A stretch of DNA of 64,000 nucleotides from Ursus arctos (taxonomy: Eukaryota > Chordata > Mammalia > Carnivora > Ursidae): the NCBI RefSeq assembly GCF_023065955.2, contig NW_026622985.1:72219931-72283930 (forward strand). The letters are read 5' to 3'. The translations under genes were made by a program, and so were the position numbers. The notes beneath the pieces are model-generated. The model did not search any database, was not told where the DNA came from, and worked only from the letters and a program-made list of their open reading frames with translations. Below are positions 11,761 through 23,724 of the stretch, piece after piece; the first letter of the stretch is position 1; every line of letters begins with the position of its first letter.

Positions 11761-13240
11761 TGCATCATAATTCTACTTACTATTTCCCCCAGCCAGTTTA
11801 TTCCTGTCCAAGAGTTTAAAATCCCAGTTTACATTGATAAATGTTTGAAAAACCTTTCCACTGTCTTAATGTGGTCCATCTACCACAGATAAGGGAATCA
11901 TCATTGCCAGCTGGAAGGAAGATGATTCAGGCACAAAATCCAATATTAGCATTTGCTTTCTTGAACCACTCCACTTCTGGTAACAATTGCCAAAATTTCA
12001 GTATCCCAAGAGTAGATAGTAATTAATGTAAAAGATGTTTATCAGGGCGTACTCAGTATTGACACCTACGGAAGGGAGATGGAGGAAACAGGTTTGGGCA
12101 GGAGGAGAAATGTCACTAAGTCGTATCAATGAAGGGATCATTATCTAATGAGGAGCTCTGTAGGTGGAAAGGCCTTTCAGTGTTATCCTGAGTTGGGGCA
12201 AATGGGCTGTGCCTTTATATTCTTACTTTGATCTATTATTAGATATAGGCTTCTCTGGAATAAGAAAGGCTTTGAGGATATCAGTTATTTTTTGACTGAG
12301 GCAATTTCTAAAGAGACTGACAGTTGAGTGTTACTGGTTAATGGCAGCAATCCCATTAGCTGGGGCAATAAGTCATTCATAAGGGGAGATATGGAAAACA
12401 TTACAATGTATTTATTTCATATATGTTGGATTTCTTTTGTCTATAATTACACACACACATGCACACAGTGACACACAATTTGGCAACATTTTTCTGGTAG
12501 TTTTTCTTTGTTAGGTAATACATTTTGCTAATATTTTTATATTTTTCTTCTTCACATGTTTTTACAAATAGTATGCAAGTTTTTTACTTTTTTTTTAATT
12601 TCTCATTGAATGAGTTTGTTTTTCCTAGTCCAGGTGTTTATTAGGTCTCTTGTGCTTTAGGGATTGATAATTGCAACATTTCTGGATCGCTTACTTTCAT
12701 GATACAAAAGTCCCTTCTTTCCCAGTAACTGCAAACACATACTGCTTCCTGCAAATATGGCTTGTTTGTATAATTTTAGTACAATCTTATTCTTTTTCTC
12801 CAAAATTAACCGAGTTCCAATGGCTTCTGCCAACACCCGACTCATTTTATGTTTTCTTACATCTAGATGCATATTGCCTGTATTTAGCCTATATTTTCTC
12901 CTCAGAAAGTATATTTTGTGATATGCTACAGCTGGGTTCAGTACCTGGAATTTACATTAAATTTCTTTCTTCTTCCTTATGTGAATCCTCTGAATAAATA
13001 CCATTGTTTTTCGCAGTCTTTATCATCGTTTTATCAAAAATGTGTTTGAGTTTTAATTTTTTTCTTATCTTTATAGCTTTTGAGTGAATTCTTTTGAGAG
13101 GAGAAAGGAAATATGTTCAATTTTCCAATCTATGTGAATTCTGACCCTGACTAATACATATATTCGAGTAAGCTCCTTAAAAGTCCCTCTACAAATGTAA
13201 TTGAACTTTCAGTAGATATTTAAAATAGGTTGTAGAAAAT
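11761..13240. other. Unassigned; upstream part may be degraded retroviral sequence
   Basis: The part up to about 12400 is more GC-balanced than its surroundings and may continue the ERV-L relic toward its 5' side, but no motif could be fixed. 12640-13090 has no recognised repeat. Short imperfect CA tracts lie at 12449-12475. No host exon is supported. Confidence 0.3.
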
Positions 13241-13249
13241 TGGCTGCCT

Positions 13250-14135
13250 TATGATAGTAAGTAGTCCAATCTATTAAGCTGCAAATTATCCTTGCATTTC
13301 TTTATATCCTTTAAAAGAATCATACTTAATACCTCAAAGTGTATATTGCTATTATAGATAGTATTTTGATTTCTATTATATTTTCTATGAGTATTGCTGA
13401 TATATGGTAATGCTATTGATTTTTGTTAGCTGAGTTTATATCTGGTAACCTTGTTGAACTCTTCTATTTGTTATGGAATGCTACTGATATCAGTTTCTCT
13501 GTGCAGTTTTATTATCCTCAGAATCATGCCTCACTTTCTTCTGTCTTCTTCCTCTGAGATTATGTTGAAGAACTGTAGTTCATCTTGTTCATTGTTAAAA
13601 GTCAGTAGACATCCTGCTGTGTTTTTTGTTTTGTTTGTTTTTTTTTATAGGATTTACATGTGTCTCTATCTATGTTGTTTCCCAGATGATATTGGTATAT
13701 GATCTATAGTCGGTAAGAATTCCCACTTATTACTAATCTGAGCATTTTTAAACATTTTGAGATGTTGAACTTGATATCAAGTGCTTTTTCTATGTTACTT
13801 TACAATTTACATCTTAATTCATTCATGATAACACACTGACAAAAGTTTTTCTTACCTAAATTACTTTTGAACTGCTGGTATAAAACATATATACGCATTT
13901 TAAAAATACAAAGATGGAGTCAGATAATATGATCATTTGGATTTGTGGCATTTTTTGATCACTAGAGAGATGCCTTCTCTTTTATTGTACCATCTTTACA
14001 AATTTTGGAATTAAGTTCATTTAACAAGGCACGTCTCTCATTTTTTTTCTTGTAAAACTTATATAGGATAGAGAGTTCCTTGATAATTTGGTAGACTATT
14101 TATGTAAAGCAATCTTGTAAAGGCATAAAGATTGT
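13250..14135 (-). mobile_element. Very old L1/HAL1-like ORF2 fragment
   Basis: The antisense of L1 ORF2 can still be followed. At about 13390-13460 is the equivalent of the segment upstream of the RT motif (TTGTTAGCTGAGTTTATATC, GGTAACCTTGTTGAACTC). At about 13755-13810 is AGATGTTGAACTTGATATCA followed by AGTGCTTTTTCTATGTTA. At about 14075-14130 is TCCTTGATAATTTGGTAGAC. Divergence is high, so it could be HAL1 or an early L1M. There are several small gaps. Frames in this interval are chance frames. Confidence 0.6.
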
Positions 14136-14281
14136 GTGGGGGATGTGCAAGTGGGGGGCAATGAGAAGTCTCTAATTAGCATTTCAGTTACTAGCGTGCT
14201 TGTTGTTGTGTTCTTTGCCAAATTTGACATTTTGTATTTTTTCAGAAGACTGAATTTTTGTCTAGGCTTGCAAATGTATCG

Positions 14282-14395
14282 GCATATGATTGTGTGCATG
14301 TGTGTACAAACGTGTATATATGCACACATATATCTACATATATCATTTATATGTACATTTGTGTGTGTGCGTGTATACTATATACTATATTTTGT
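14282..14395. repeat. Imperfect alternating purine-pyrimidine tract (TG/TA/CA rich)
   Basis: A degenerate dinucleotide region of TGTG, TATA and CACA tracts with interruptions, ending TATACTATATACTATAT. It is probably an old microsatellite that has broken up. It overlaps the spurious frames at 14096-14490. Confidence 0.75.
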
Positions 14396-14934
14396 CTAAA
14401 TTAATTTTAAGTTCTGTATTTTGTTTACTCTTACATTCTTTCTTGTGTAAAATATCAAGTTTTGGTGGAGTAATTTGCATTATCCTCTAAGGAAACATGC
14501 TTTAGCTCTGTTTTAACTTATTAATCATGCTATTCAAATTTTCTACAATGTGAAAGCTTTATGAGAGTTATTGTGTTATCATGTTATTCTCTTTGGCTTC
14601 TTTTATCTTTAGGGTCCTGGGGGTGTGAGAGGGAGTTAGGGATTCAGCATGTTTTTGAAGTTAGCATTGTTCTAGCAGCCAGTGACAACAAGAATTTCAA
14701 AAGGTATTGATAGAAGTAGGCGGGATAGCTGTAAAACTGTAAGGTGTTTACGCATTAAGCGTGTGTTAAGCTGTTTGTGAAAGACATCAAACGAATAATG
14801 TCTTAATTGAGACTTCATCATCTCAGCCCATAAAATGTCTGGAGGACAGATTTTGCTGTGTTGGGTTTAATGGCTGAGTGTAAGAACTCTGGGCCATCAT
14901 CCCACATTACTTTAATTTGTGCTGTGCAGAATTT

Positions 14935-15055
14935 ACATTTAGTTCCCATTAACCACTTACTATGTGCCAGGTTTGTTTATTTATATTTATTTTTTTACAT
15001 TTAATTCTTACCAAAATACTGTGAGGTGGGTCTTACTATTTCTCCCTCAGATGAC
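14935..15055 (-). mobile_element. MIR SINE
   Basis: Antisense MIR 3' half: CCACTTACTATGTGCCAGG, TTACATTTAATTCTTACC and CTGTGAGGTGGGTCTTACTA correspond to the reverse of the MIR tail and core boundary. An AT-rich expansion lies in the middle. Confidence 0.75.
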
Positions 15056-18000
15056 TCTATAGGAAATAAAAATCACTACCCAAAGTTTTTAGCAAACTTT
15101 AATTTCTCATTGGCTGATGAGACATGGCCTGTTCCTTGGACTGGACTTGCTTTACATGAAATCAAAGCATCCTGCGAACATCAGAAAATATGTCAGAGTT
15201 CTGTTACCAATAAAAATGAAGAAGTAGAATTAATAGTATCTAACACAAAATCTTTGGAGAGGAATTAAAATTATGGCAAGATTAAATTAAAAGTTTATGG
15301 AGGAGCATAGTGAAAGGTAAAATATATAAGTTGCTTGAAGACATAAGTTATATGATTAGTATCTGGCTTTATATAAATAATAACTAAATGAAATGATTTC
15401 AATAATTTTGTTTCCGTTGTTTTAAATAGACTGAAAGATTTTTATAATAAAGCAATAGAGAGAAAAATATCACCATTCCTAACTATAAAGCTTTGAACTA
15501 CAAAGCTCTGAATTCTGTAGTCTTTGAATTTATGTGGCATAAGTTTAAAAAAAAAAAGTAAATTGTATTAGAGAAACACATTGGAATACAGACAAAAATC
15601 AAGTGTATTCCTTGCCCATCAGAAGGATATGTAAGATTGATCATATGAGGCTTTTCCTTGGATTTTAGAATCGTTGGAGAAAAATTCTAAGAAAAATTTT
15701 AAATTGTACACTATGGAGTATGAAAGTTAACAAAGTTTAATGTAAATTAAGAAAACAAGGAAGATAATTCGGAAGAACAACCATGCTTTTAGATATCTTT
15801 GTGCAAATACATGCGATTATAGTTGTGATATAACTCTGGCTTTCATAAAAAAAGAAATATAAGCTCATGGTTATTTACACTGTAGGATGAGAGATGCAAG
15901 AGTGGATAAGTGTGATGGAAAACTTGAACTGTGCAATGAAATGGATTTAATTTGTTAGCTGACTATGTGAGTTAGGAGATACAATCATGAAAATTCGTAG
16001 CGCTCTGGATTGTTCTGACTTTGTTCTTGTTTTTTTTCCATGCATAACTTTATCACATTTCCTTTGTTTTTAAAATTATATCTTAAATATAAAACTCTCT
16101 TCTTTAAAGTGTATTCCTAATCTATCTCACTTGGAAATGATTTGTATTTCTTTTAATTATACCCTGGTGATTTATTTGTAACTTTTAATGAAAGAATACA
16201 CAAGTGCCCCCCTCCCCCCACACACACTTTCTTTCCTACTAACAGACTGTGATCTCTGAAGGCGGAATCTTATTCTCGATTTTTTCTATATCCTAAAATA
16301 GTTTATCTCATGCTGATTCATGTAGAGAATAGAATGCAATATCTTTTTGTTGATAAAATGGAGAATATAGATTTAAAGGCAGCAGAATTATGTGTTTAAA
16401 AAACAAAAACCCACCACACGTTAAAAAAAAGAATTTTCAAAAGTATTGATTAATAAATTGATGGCTACTTGGAGAACAGATTCAGTTGCAAGCTGTAGGT
16501 ATCCTGTAACTTTGAAAGAAAATATCCAGAGTTTGTTTTTATCAAATCTACTTAGAGAATTTTCAAAAGAACAACTTTCAGGTGAGAAAATGAATTCAGT
16601 GGCTTCTATATTATTTCCTCCTTTTAAGATGATATTTTTAAAGATTAAATTGTGTATCCATCATTAATAAAACCTATGAAAACTCAAATTCATATAGCAG
16701 ATTGGTAATTTCCATAAAGATTCTATAAAATGCTGAAATCCTATATCACACACCATAGACTTATTAAAGTATTCAGGATTATTCCTAAAATATATGTGGC
16801 TTGATATGCTTCAGAATCAGTTGCTAAACTTGAAGAAAATACAGATGTCCAGAATTTGTCATTTTAAATCTTTGGGATGTGGGAAAAGACTCAATATTTT
16901 TATCAAGTTCCCAGGCAGATTTTGATACACAGTGAAGTTTTGTAATCACTGATATAAGTGTTTTTTTACTAAGTCACCATGCCATGGGTGAAGTGGGAAA
17001 GGATGAGAACTAAGTATTAATATTTGGCTGTTGTTTACACCAGAGACACAAAACCAAGTTCCTTTGCAGTAGAGTCTTAGATCTGTGCAGATCACAAGAG
17101 ACTTTTCAACAGATGGGGGGGGGGGACTTTTATATTTTTAGAGAAAAAAGGAATTTTTTAAATCAAGAGAGTAACCCAATAATTAAGTGCAGTTCCTATT
17201 GCTGGGGGATATTGAAGCCATGTTTTAACAACCTTCCAGATTTCAAACTTATCATACAGAAGAAAATTTTTATTTCTTTGAGTTCACCAGAAACAAAGTT
17301 ATTGAACAATATTGTACACAGTGTGAATGCAAAGTCAGGGTCCATTAATAATACAAGAGACATTTGAATGAGAACATTTAGATGGCTCAGTGGAGTGTTT
17401 CAGAGATAGGCTATTGAAGTTATACTTAGTTGGCAGCTGTAACGTTAGAGAATTAAAATGATCTGAGACTGGATTGTAAGACGAAATTTACTGTATTTTT
17501 AGTATCTTAGATTTTCTCTTATTCCCTGTAGGAAGTACTTACAATTATTTGATTTTTCTTTTATTTTTGTAGGAATAGCTTGATAAGTATGTAAACTTTA
17601 TTGTTGGGAAGACTAATTTTTAATAAAGGAAAGACATTCCACACTAGTGCTGGAACACCAGGTGCTGAGGCTTTTTGCTGTGGATCTCTCAAAACTCTAA
17701 CTACATAAGTTAATTAGCAGCAGTCTATGAGAATATGTAAATTTATCATTTAGTCATTTCAGGAGTAGAATGCTCTCTGGTGAAGAGAATCACATGAGGA
17801 GTTACCATTGCGCTCAGTGATCAGTGCAGTTGGTAAGGAGTCATTTGCTCATATAAACAGTGGCTAAATGACTGTATTGGACTAAACCCATTTGGTGGTA
17901 GGTTCTTCTTTTAGTGAATTTTGCTTCCTTATCAGATTATAATGCTTATAGGCATCACCTCCAGCAACCTTTAATTAATGAGGATAGGTATCACACTTTA

Positions 18001-18340
18001 TAAGTAAACCAGTTCTTTTCATAATATGATTTTCTTGGGCTTGTCCTAATCTACAGAACTTTGGTTCAAGGGAAGTTTTTACAAAATGGAAATGCCATTC
18101 CTAAAAATTTTGACTATTCCTTTGATGAGACGACATTTTCCTTCAGAATCTATGAATATGTTGAGACTTACTACTAAAATATAAATCTATTTCAGTAGCA
18201 TTTGGAAATCTTCAGGTCCAAAAACTCAACAAGAGCTGATACCCCAAAATTCTTGTTACTAAACACTTTAATCAACTGTGACGTTGGTCACTAATAGTTT
18301 AAATTCTGTAATATATGAAACAAATGGGGAGCCCAAATGA
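15056..18340. other. Unassigned AT-rich sequence
   Basis: No exon or RNA gene is supported. A C-rich/CA tract lies at 16207-16228 and an 11-base G run at 17115-17125. The stretch 17640-18340 may be downstream pol sequence of the ERV-L relic that follows, but no motif was found to prove it. Confidence 0.35.
17115..17125 (+). repeat. Poly-G run (11 G)
   Basis: An uninterrupted run of 11 guanines in otherwise AT-rich sequence. It is a likely indel and sequencing-error site. It lies near the start of the chance frame 17113-17367. Confidence 0.9.
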
Positions 18341-18349
18341 GGAGCTTAT

Positions 18350-19100
18350 GTATCACTTACTAGATTCCTCCAAGATTTCGTGTGATGCAGAGTTCTACTC
18401 AAATTTGTCTGCTTACCTGCATACATCATAAAGAATTAGCCACATCCAGGTATTGATTGTGTTGTCTCTAATATCCAAAGATGATAATTGATTGTTGAGC
18501 CTCTTTCATTATAGGAACAGATGAGCCTGTGGCCAGTGGTTATTCTTTAATAGGCAATGAAATTTTCTTTGTGATTATACAAGATAATCATCTGGAGAGA
18601 ATGGCCTGAGATTTTATCCTAGTTCATGGCTTGCCAAATTTTTTCTCATCTGTAATTGGGTAACACCTCATATAAGACACATAATTTCTTCAATGGAAGC
18701 CATAATCAGACAATCATTAATATAAAGAAGTATTTGGACCACAGTTGAAGTCTGTATTATAGTAGGGTTTGTCAGATTCATGGAGAGCATATTACTGTGG
18801 ACCAGAAATGCCTCTATACGAGGATAGTTCAGGTGTACTGCATTTCCTACTAGGTGAAAACAGCCTGGTATTTGACTTCCTTTGAAGAAATATGGACAAG
18901 AAGGAAATATTATCAAAGGACACACACCAAGTAGTAATAACATAATCTATTATTATAGATTATTATATTACTATAATTTTTGGCATTGTGGATGCAAAAA
19001 AGTTTACTTCTTTATTTAGGCCATAATGTTGCACAGTGAAACATTAAGCACTACTGGCTTTTTTCATCAACTGGGCAGGACTGCTAAACTGGACAATAAA
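18350..19100 (-). mobile_element. ERV-L (class III) endogenous retrovirus remnant: reverse transcriptase part of pol
   Basis: On the minus strand, the 91-codon frame at 18943-18668 contains LLYINDCLIMAS. It looks like a retroviral RT active-site block in which the first catalytic Asp of YxDD is now Asn (18713-18724). About 72 codons further on, in the same orientation, is MKEAQQS...FGY followed by a stop and RQH (about 18509-18440). That block and spacing match the connection segment after RT in ERV-L pol. A QYT-like block upstream near 18840 is shifted in frame. Multiple stops make it non-functional. No LTRs were identified. Confidence 0.6.
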
Positions 19101-20797
19101 ATAGCGTAGTCTTTGTGTTATGTCTGGTGTGACAAAATGATTTCATGGTTTGTATTTTCAGTTGCACAATCCTAGAAGGCTCTGGGAGGGCAGTGACTTT
19201 AAAAGTGTGCAGAATCTACCATTATAGTGGCCATTTGCAGGGGTTATAATAAGCTACACATGCAGTGCAGTAGCACTCTAGTGTTGGACTTGGGTAGTGC
19301 TGAATATCTATGACAGTTACGCAATCTGAAAAATAACTAGCAAAATTATTTCAAAGATCCCTTAGTCTCCACAGTAGATGATACTAGTTGTGAATCCTAA
19401 CCTGGTAATTTGTTTATTATGGTCTGTCTTAGGTCGAGGTATAAGTAAGGTGTCCAACTGTATTGATTTCCTAGGACTGAGGAGTTTTCTGGGACAGATT
19501 GGGCTATCATTTTTATAGGTGTTCTGTAATTTTAAAAGCATTTTCGATTGCTGGGTCTATAGGTTTTCACTTTAATTACTATGATAAAAGAATACTGAAA
19601 ATAATGCATCTACATTTTTATACTAATGGTTTTCTTATGATACATTTCTAGATATAAGTGGAGGAATCAAAGTACATAAAAATGTTAATGGTTCAGTTAA
19701 ATTGTCACTCAAATACCAGCTTACTCCCAAAAACATTGTTCTGTAGTTCCACAATATAAATGAGTGTTAATTATATATAATTTCTGTAAGCTTTACCTTT
19801 TTCTTAAATTGGAGTGAAAAGTTAGGGATCTCTATAGTGTATCCAGCCTATATTAATAGGACCATAAACTATGGCCATATTTTTTGGCTACTTTAGCAGT
19901 TATGTTTAATTTCATTCTTATACAAATTTAGGGCTTAATAAATAAATGAACCATGAAATAATGTTCCCAAAAAAATGGACAGCTTATATCATGATCCATC
20001 ACATATAACTTAAGTGTTACAAAAATAATAATAATACTATCCTAGAATTGCATATATGACAGGTTGATTTATCTTAGTGTTCTTTGTGTTTTGATGCACA
20101 GACTTTTTAATGGCAATTCATTCATTAGTTTGACAAGGTACACCTCCTGTGTGCATGCCACCATGGTGGTACTGGGGCTATATATAAATGAATAAAATAC
20201 AGACTGTGCCCTCAAGGAGTTTAAAAACTAGTAGGGGAGAGACATGAAAATAAATAACAATGATACAGGATGAAATGATAAGTGCCTCCAGAGAAGTGTG
20301 AAGGCAGCCTCCAGGATAATGCTGATAGATACAATTGCTTCTATCTAACAGAAGCAGGTAAGTTCACTTTGGTGGGGACTTTAAATGCTGCGTGGTTTTA
20401 CTCTTCAAAAAGGTCATTCTTTTTGAAGCTCTAAAAATAATAAAAAGAACATTATAATTTCATAGTTGATAAATAACGTTAAAATATCATAGATTTTTTA
20501 AGGTGTCAATGATGTAAGGAATCTCAAAAATCATCTAATTCTATACATTATCAAGATGTGAATAGAGTACTTGGGTTATTGAAGCAAATTTGTTTTCAAC
20601 AAAGCCTCAGCTGTTCATAACCATGTATAATTCTATGAGAGTTCTAAACTTGAGGACTACATTTTCCTGATTCCTAGATTATTTATCCTGGGCAGAGACT
20701 TGGATCTTTAAGTCTTGCTATGATGGAGAAACCTCAATTTCTCTCTTTCTTTATAATTAGTTTGTAAATCAAAAGGCATTTCTTAAGAAAGTAGATC
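19101..20797. other. Unassigned; possible minor old repeats
   Basis: No gene is seen. 19470-19520 (TTCCTAGGACTGAGGAGTTT) resembles an old DNA-transposon end. 20505-20575 resembles a reversed MIR core (AATCTCAAAAATCATCTAAT). 20100-20290 has the look of an ancient repeat (GTGCCCTCAAGGAGTTTAAA). None is strong enough to name. Confidence 0.3.
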
Positions 20798-20960
20798 TTA
20801 AGTCCTCATCACAAGGAAAACAAATTTCTATGTACAGTGATGGATATCAGTCAGACTTACTGTTGTGATCATTTTGCAAAACATACAAATACTGAATCTT
20901 TTCATTGTACACCTGAAACTTATATAATGTTTTATGTCCATTATACCTCATTTTAAAAAT
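20798..20960 (+). mobile_element. L1 3' UTR fragment (L1MA/L1MB-like)
   Basis: Contains AAGTCCTCATCACAAGG, ACTTACTGTTGTGATCATTT and TTGTACACCTGAAACTTATA followed by TAATGTTTTATGTCCATTAT. This is the typical terminal 150 bases of an L1MA/MB 3' UTR. It is strongly 5' truncated, and its poly-A tail has been lost or reduced. Confidence 0.85.
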
Positions 20961-21064
20961 GCACTTCTTAGTATTGATTTTTTAATTGGATAGCATTTTC
21001 AGTTGAGAAACAGAAAATTGGAGTTTAGCTTTTATTCTGTAAACAGTATGAATGATTAGTAGTA

Positions 21065-21175
21065 AACTTGGTTAACTTCTCTGACCTTTCTTCATATAGT
21101 TTTCTTTATTGGTTAAAATAGAAGAAATCACCCTGTCATCTCCAAGGTCCTTTCAACTTTGTCTAAAATTTTCTT
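21065..21175 (+). mobile_element. MIR SINE fragment
   Basis: AACTTGGTTAACTTCTCTGA, a degraded CTCAGTTTYCTYATYTGTAAAATGG equivalent, and CCAAGGTCCTTTCAACTTTG follow the MIR core-to-tail order on the plus strand. Confidence 0.65.
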
Positions 21176-21179
21176 TGCT

Positions 21180-23325
21180 TTTTTCTTCACTGATTCATAA
21201 ATGAAATATAAATTTTATAATTGATTTTACTAGACAGAACATCCATGGAGTTGGCTGTTGGAAACTCTCATGCTCAGTTGTCATAGCATCAGCCATTAAT
21301 TGCCTCAATGAGAATGCGTTGTTTTATAAGAATTTTTCTTCCTCTTCCAGAAATAACTGCATTCTACAAGCTAATTTTTTTGTCTTCCATTTCTATTTGA
21401 TGCATTGTTAAAATTCAAGCCCAAATTCAACTGCTACTGTAAATTATTTTTAAAGTTATAATTACATGATTTGTCATTTAAATACAGTTACATAATTACT
21501 GTAGACACTTATTCTGTGTTGAATGCAGGTGGGATGCAATATAAAATGTACATTTTCTGAACAAAGGAAAAAAGTTGTGCAAATCACAGCTGTAATTACT
21601 AGGTGCAGGTGCATAGCAAAAAAAATGATTTTCTAGTCACTATATTCATTCATCTTATTTTGAGTAGGAAATTATAGTTTTTGTAATAAAAAAAAGTTGT
21701 CACTTTAATTTGCTAAGCACTTGATCAGTTGAATAATATCCTATACTTCTACTTTGGTATGTAATAGACTGTTCTGGATTTACGTTCTAGAAAATATTGA
21801 GGGTTTTGTTTTGTTTCGTTGTTGTTAAATCTGTGGTATAATATTATTTTCAGACTGTCAGCGCAGTGCTGAAGTCTTGTTTGGAACATGAGTAATGGGT
21901 GACTCTGTCTGCAAGTCTAGCCCTCTCACCTCTGTTGCTTTCTCAAGAACCCAGTGACAAAACCAAATTGTCAGAAGTCATGAAGGGGTGGCTCCTGGCA
22001 GCGTGTATCACTCTGGAGTCCCATCATTGGCAAAGTCATAATTTTTATCAACTATACACACACAAGCACTAGTGCCAAGAGAATTCAAGATTGATCAGCC
22101 CACCTACACTCCAGCTTCTACCCCCTAGATGCTTGCCAGTTCATGAGATTCTGACACCTTACTGAAAATTGGCCTTTTATTTTTTTAAAGTGTTTTCTAG
22201 TAGATTTATTTAACTTCGAAATAATTTTTTTGCTGAATCTTTTCACTTTAACTGTCTTCTTACACACTTGAACATCTTTTTGCTCTGATAAAATTGTATT
22301 TATACATTTATTTAAAATATTTTAAACTTTATACACACATATGTACTTTTTCACTATAAGTAGAGTACTCTTCAATTTAATTCAAGAGATTTATTTTTAG
22401 AACAACATAATATGTAGGTATTCAAGTATCCTATTTATATTGTATTCTTCACCAAAGTTTTGTTACAATTATTTAGTTAGAAACAATCTCCAGAGTTTTA
22501 ATGTATTTTTCCCTAAGTACCCTTTGTAAGCTCAGACATGAATATAATTTGTATATACTAAATAATGGAAACATAACCAATTTCTGCTTTTTAAATATAC
22601 AAGCCTGCATAGATTTTACTTATATTAGTCCTAATATAATAATCAACTACATAATTTGCATTTATATTTGCATTTGAAAATTTCAGTAAGAGTCAATGCC
22701 TAGCAATAGAAAATACTTGTTCAACTAATTGTATTTTTGTTCAGTGAGATGGTTACTTTCTTATATGCTATAACGGACCACAAACAAAACATTTTTATGA
22801 TTCACTAGATGAGCGGGATAAAGAGACATTAAAAGAAAAATCTCTTCTAGCAATATACTTGAATTTATTAATATATACTTTCGCCTTGATAGAAAATATT
22901 TATATCCCATGATTGAGAGACTAAAGTCAGAGATGTCATTCTTAAGTGTTTGACTCACTGTTTTTGCTTGTGTGTGTGCTTTATATTTGCACAAATACAA
23001 ATATAAATGTAAACTACTCTAGAAGACCAAACTTGGCCAGGCCTTTTTGCAAGTTAGTGCTTATCTATTAAACTTTTGAAACTACTTTTCCTATATAATT
23101 CATGCAGAAAACCAGTAAATAAATATTTGTCTCATGCATGGCCTGCCTTGTCATATTTGTCCATAATTAGTACCATGAATTACTTCCAGATTACTTAAAG
23201 CTAAGTAGTAGGATCCTGTTTGGTATGTCTATATAAGATTCAGTTAATATTTTTATGAGTGAGTCATGTCATGAAGATGAGGACTTAGGTTGTTCCTGAC
23301 TTTACTTTCCATCACAAGAACAGCT
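21180..23325. other. Unassigned AT-rich sequence
   Basis: No gene or clear repeat is seen. 21850-22030 is less AT-rich (CAGCGCAGTGCTGAAGTC and following) but has no recognisable coding or RNA feature. Confidence 0.35.
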
Positions 23326-23329
23326 AATA

Positions 23330-23720
23330 ACTATTCAAAAACAGGAAACCACTGAAAGAATCCTAGAACATGAGAGTGAGGCTGAAGTAACCCCCTGCAG
23401 TACAGATACCAAGACAGACTGCATTAGAAGGATAAGAGAGAGCAGCTATGTGTTGAACAAATTGCTCTTCCCCCATGCCAGTGCAGCACTACAGGGAGAG
23501 GTCTCCCTGAGCTTCTGGTTCGTCCAGTGGGAAAAGAGAAGCCGGGGGTAACAGCCCCTCCTCTCAGCATTGTGGGTCACTTTTCAGGAGCCCCTGCTCT
23601 GATCTCATACCATTAGGGATCTGACTGTGATAGAGAAGGAGGGAGAGGCTTATTAAGAACCAGAACATGGATCTAGGCAGACTGAGTTCATAGCTCTAGT
23701 GCCCAAGTAGTAAAACACGT
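23330..23720 (+). mobile_element. Possible L1 5' region or separate retroelement piece
   Basis: A relatively GC-rich block (for example GAGGTCTCCCTGAGCTTCTG, AACAGCCCCTCCTCTCAGCA) lies immediately before the L1 ORF2 sequence. Its composition differs from the flanking desert and it abuts the L1, so it may be an L1 5' UTR/ORF1-side remnant joined to mid-ORF2 by an internal deletion. It could equally be an unrelated repeat into which the L1 inserted. I do not recognise a specific consensus. Confidence 0.3.
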
Positions 23721-23724
23721 TAGA

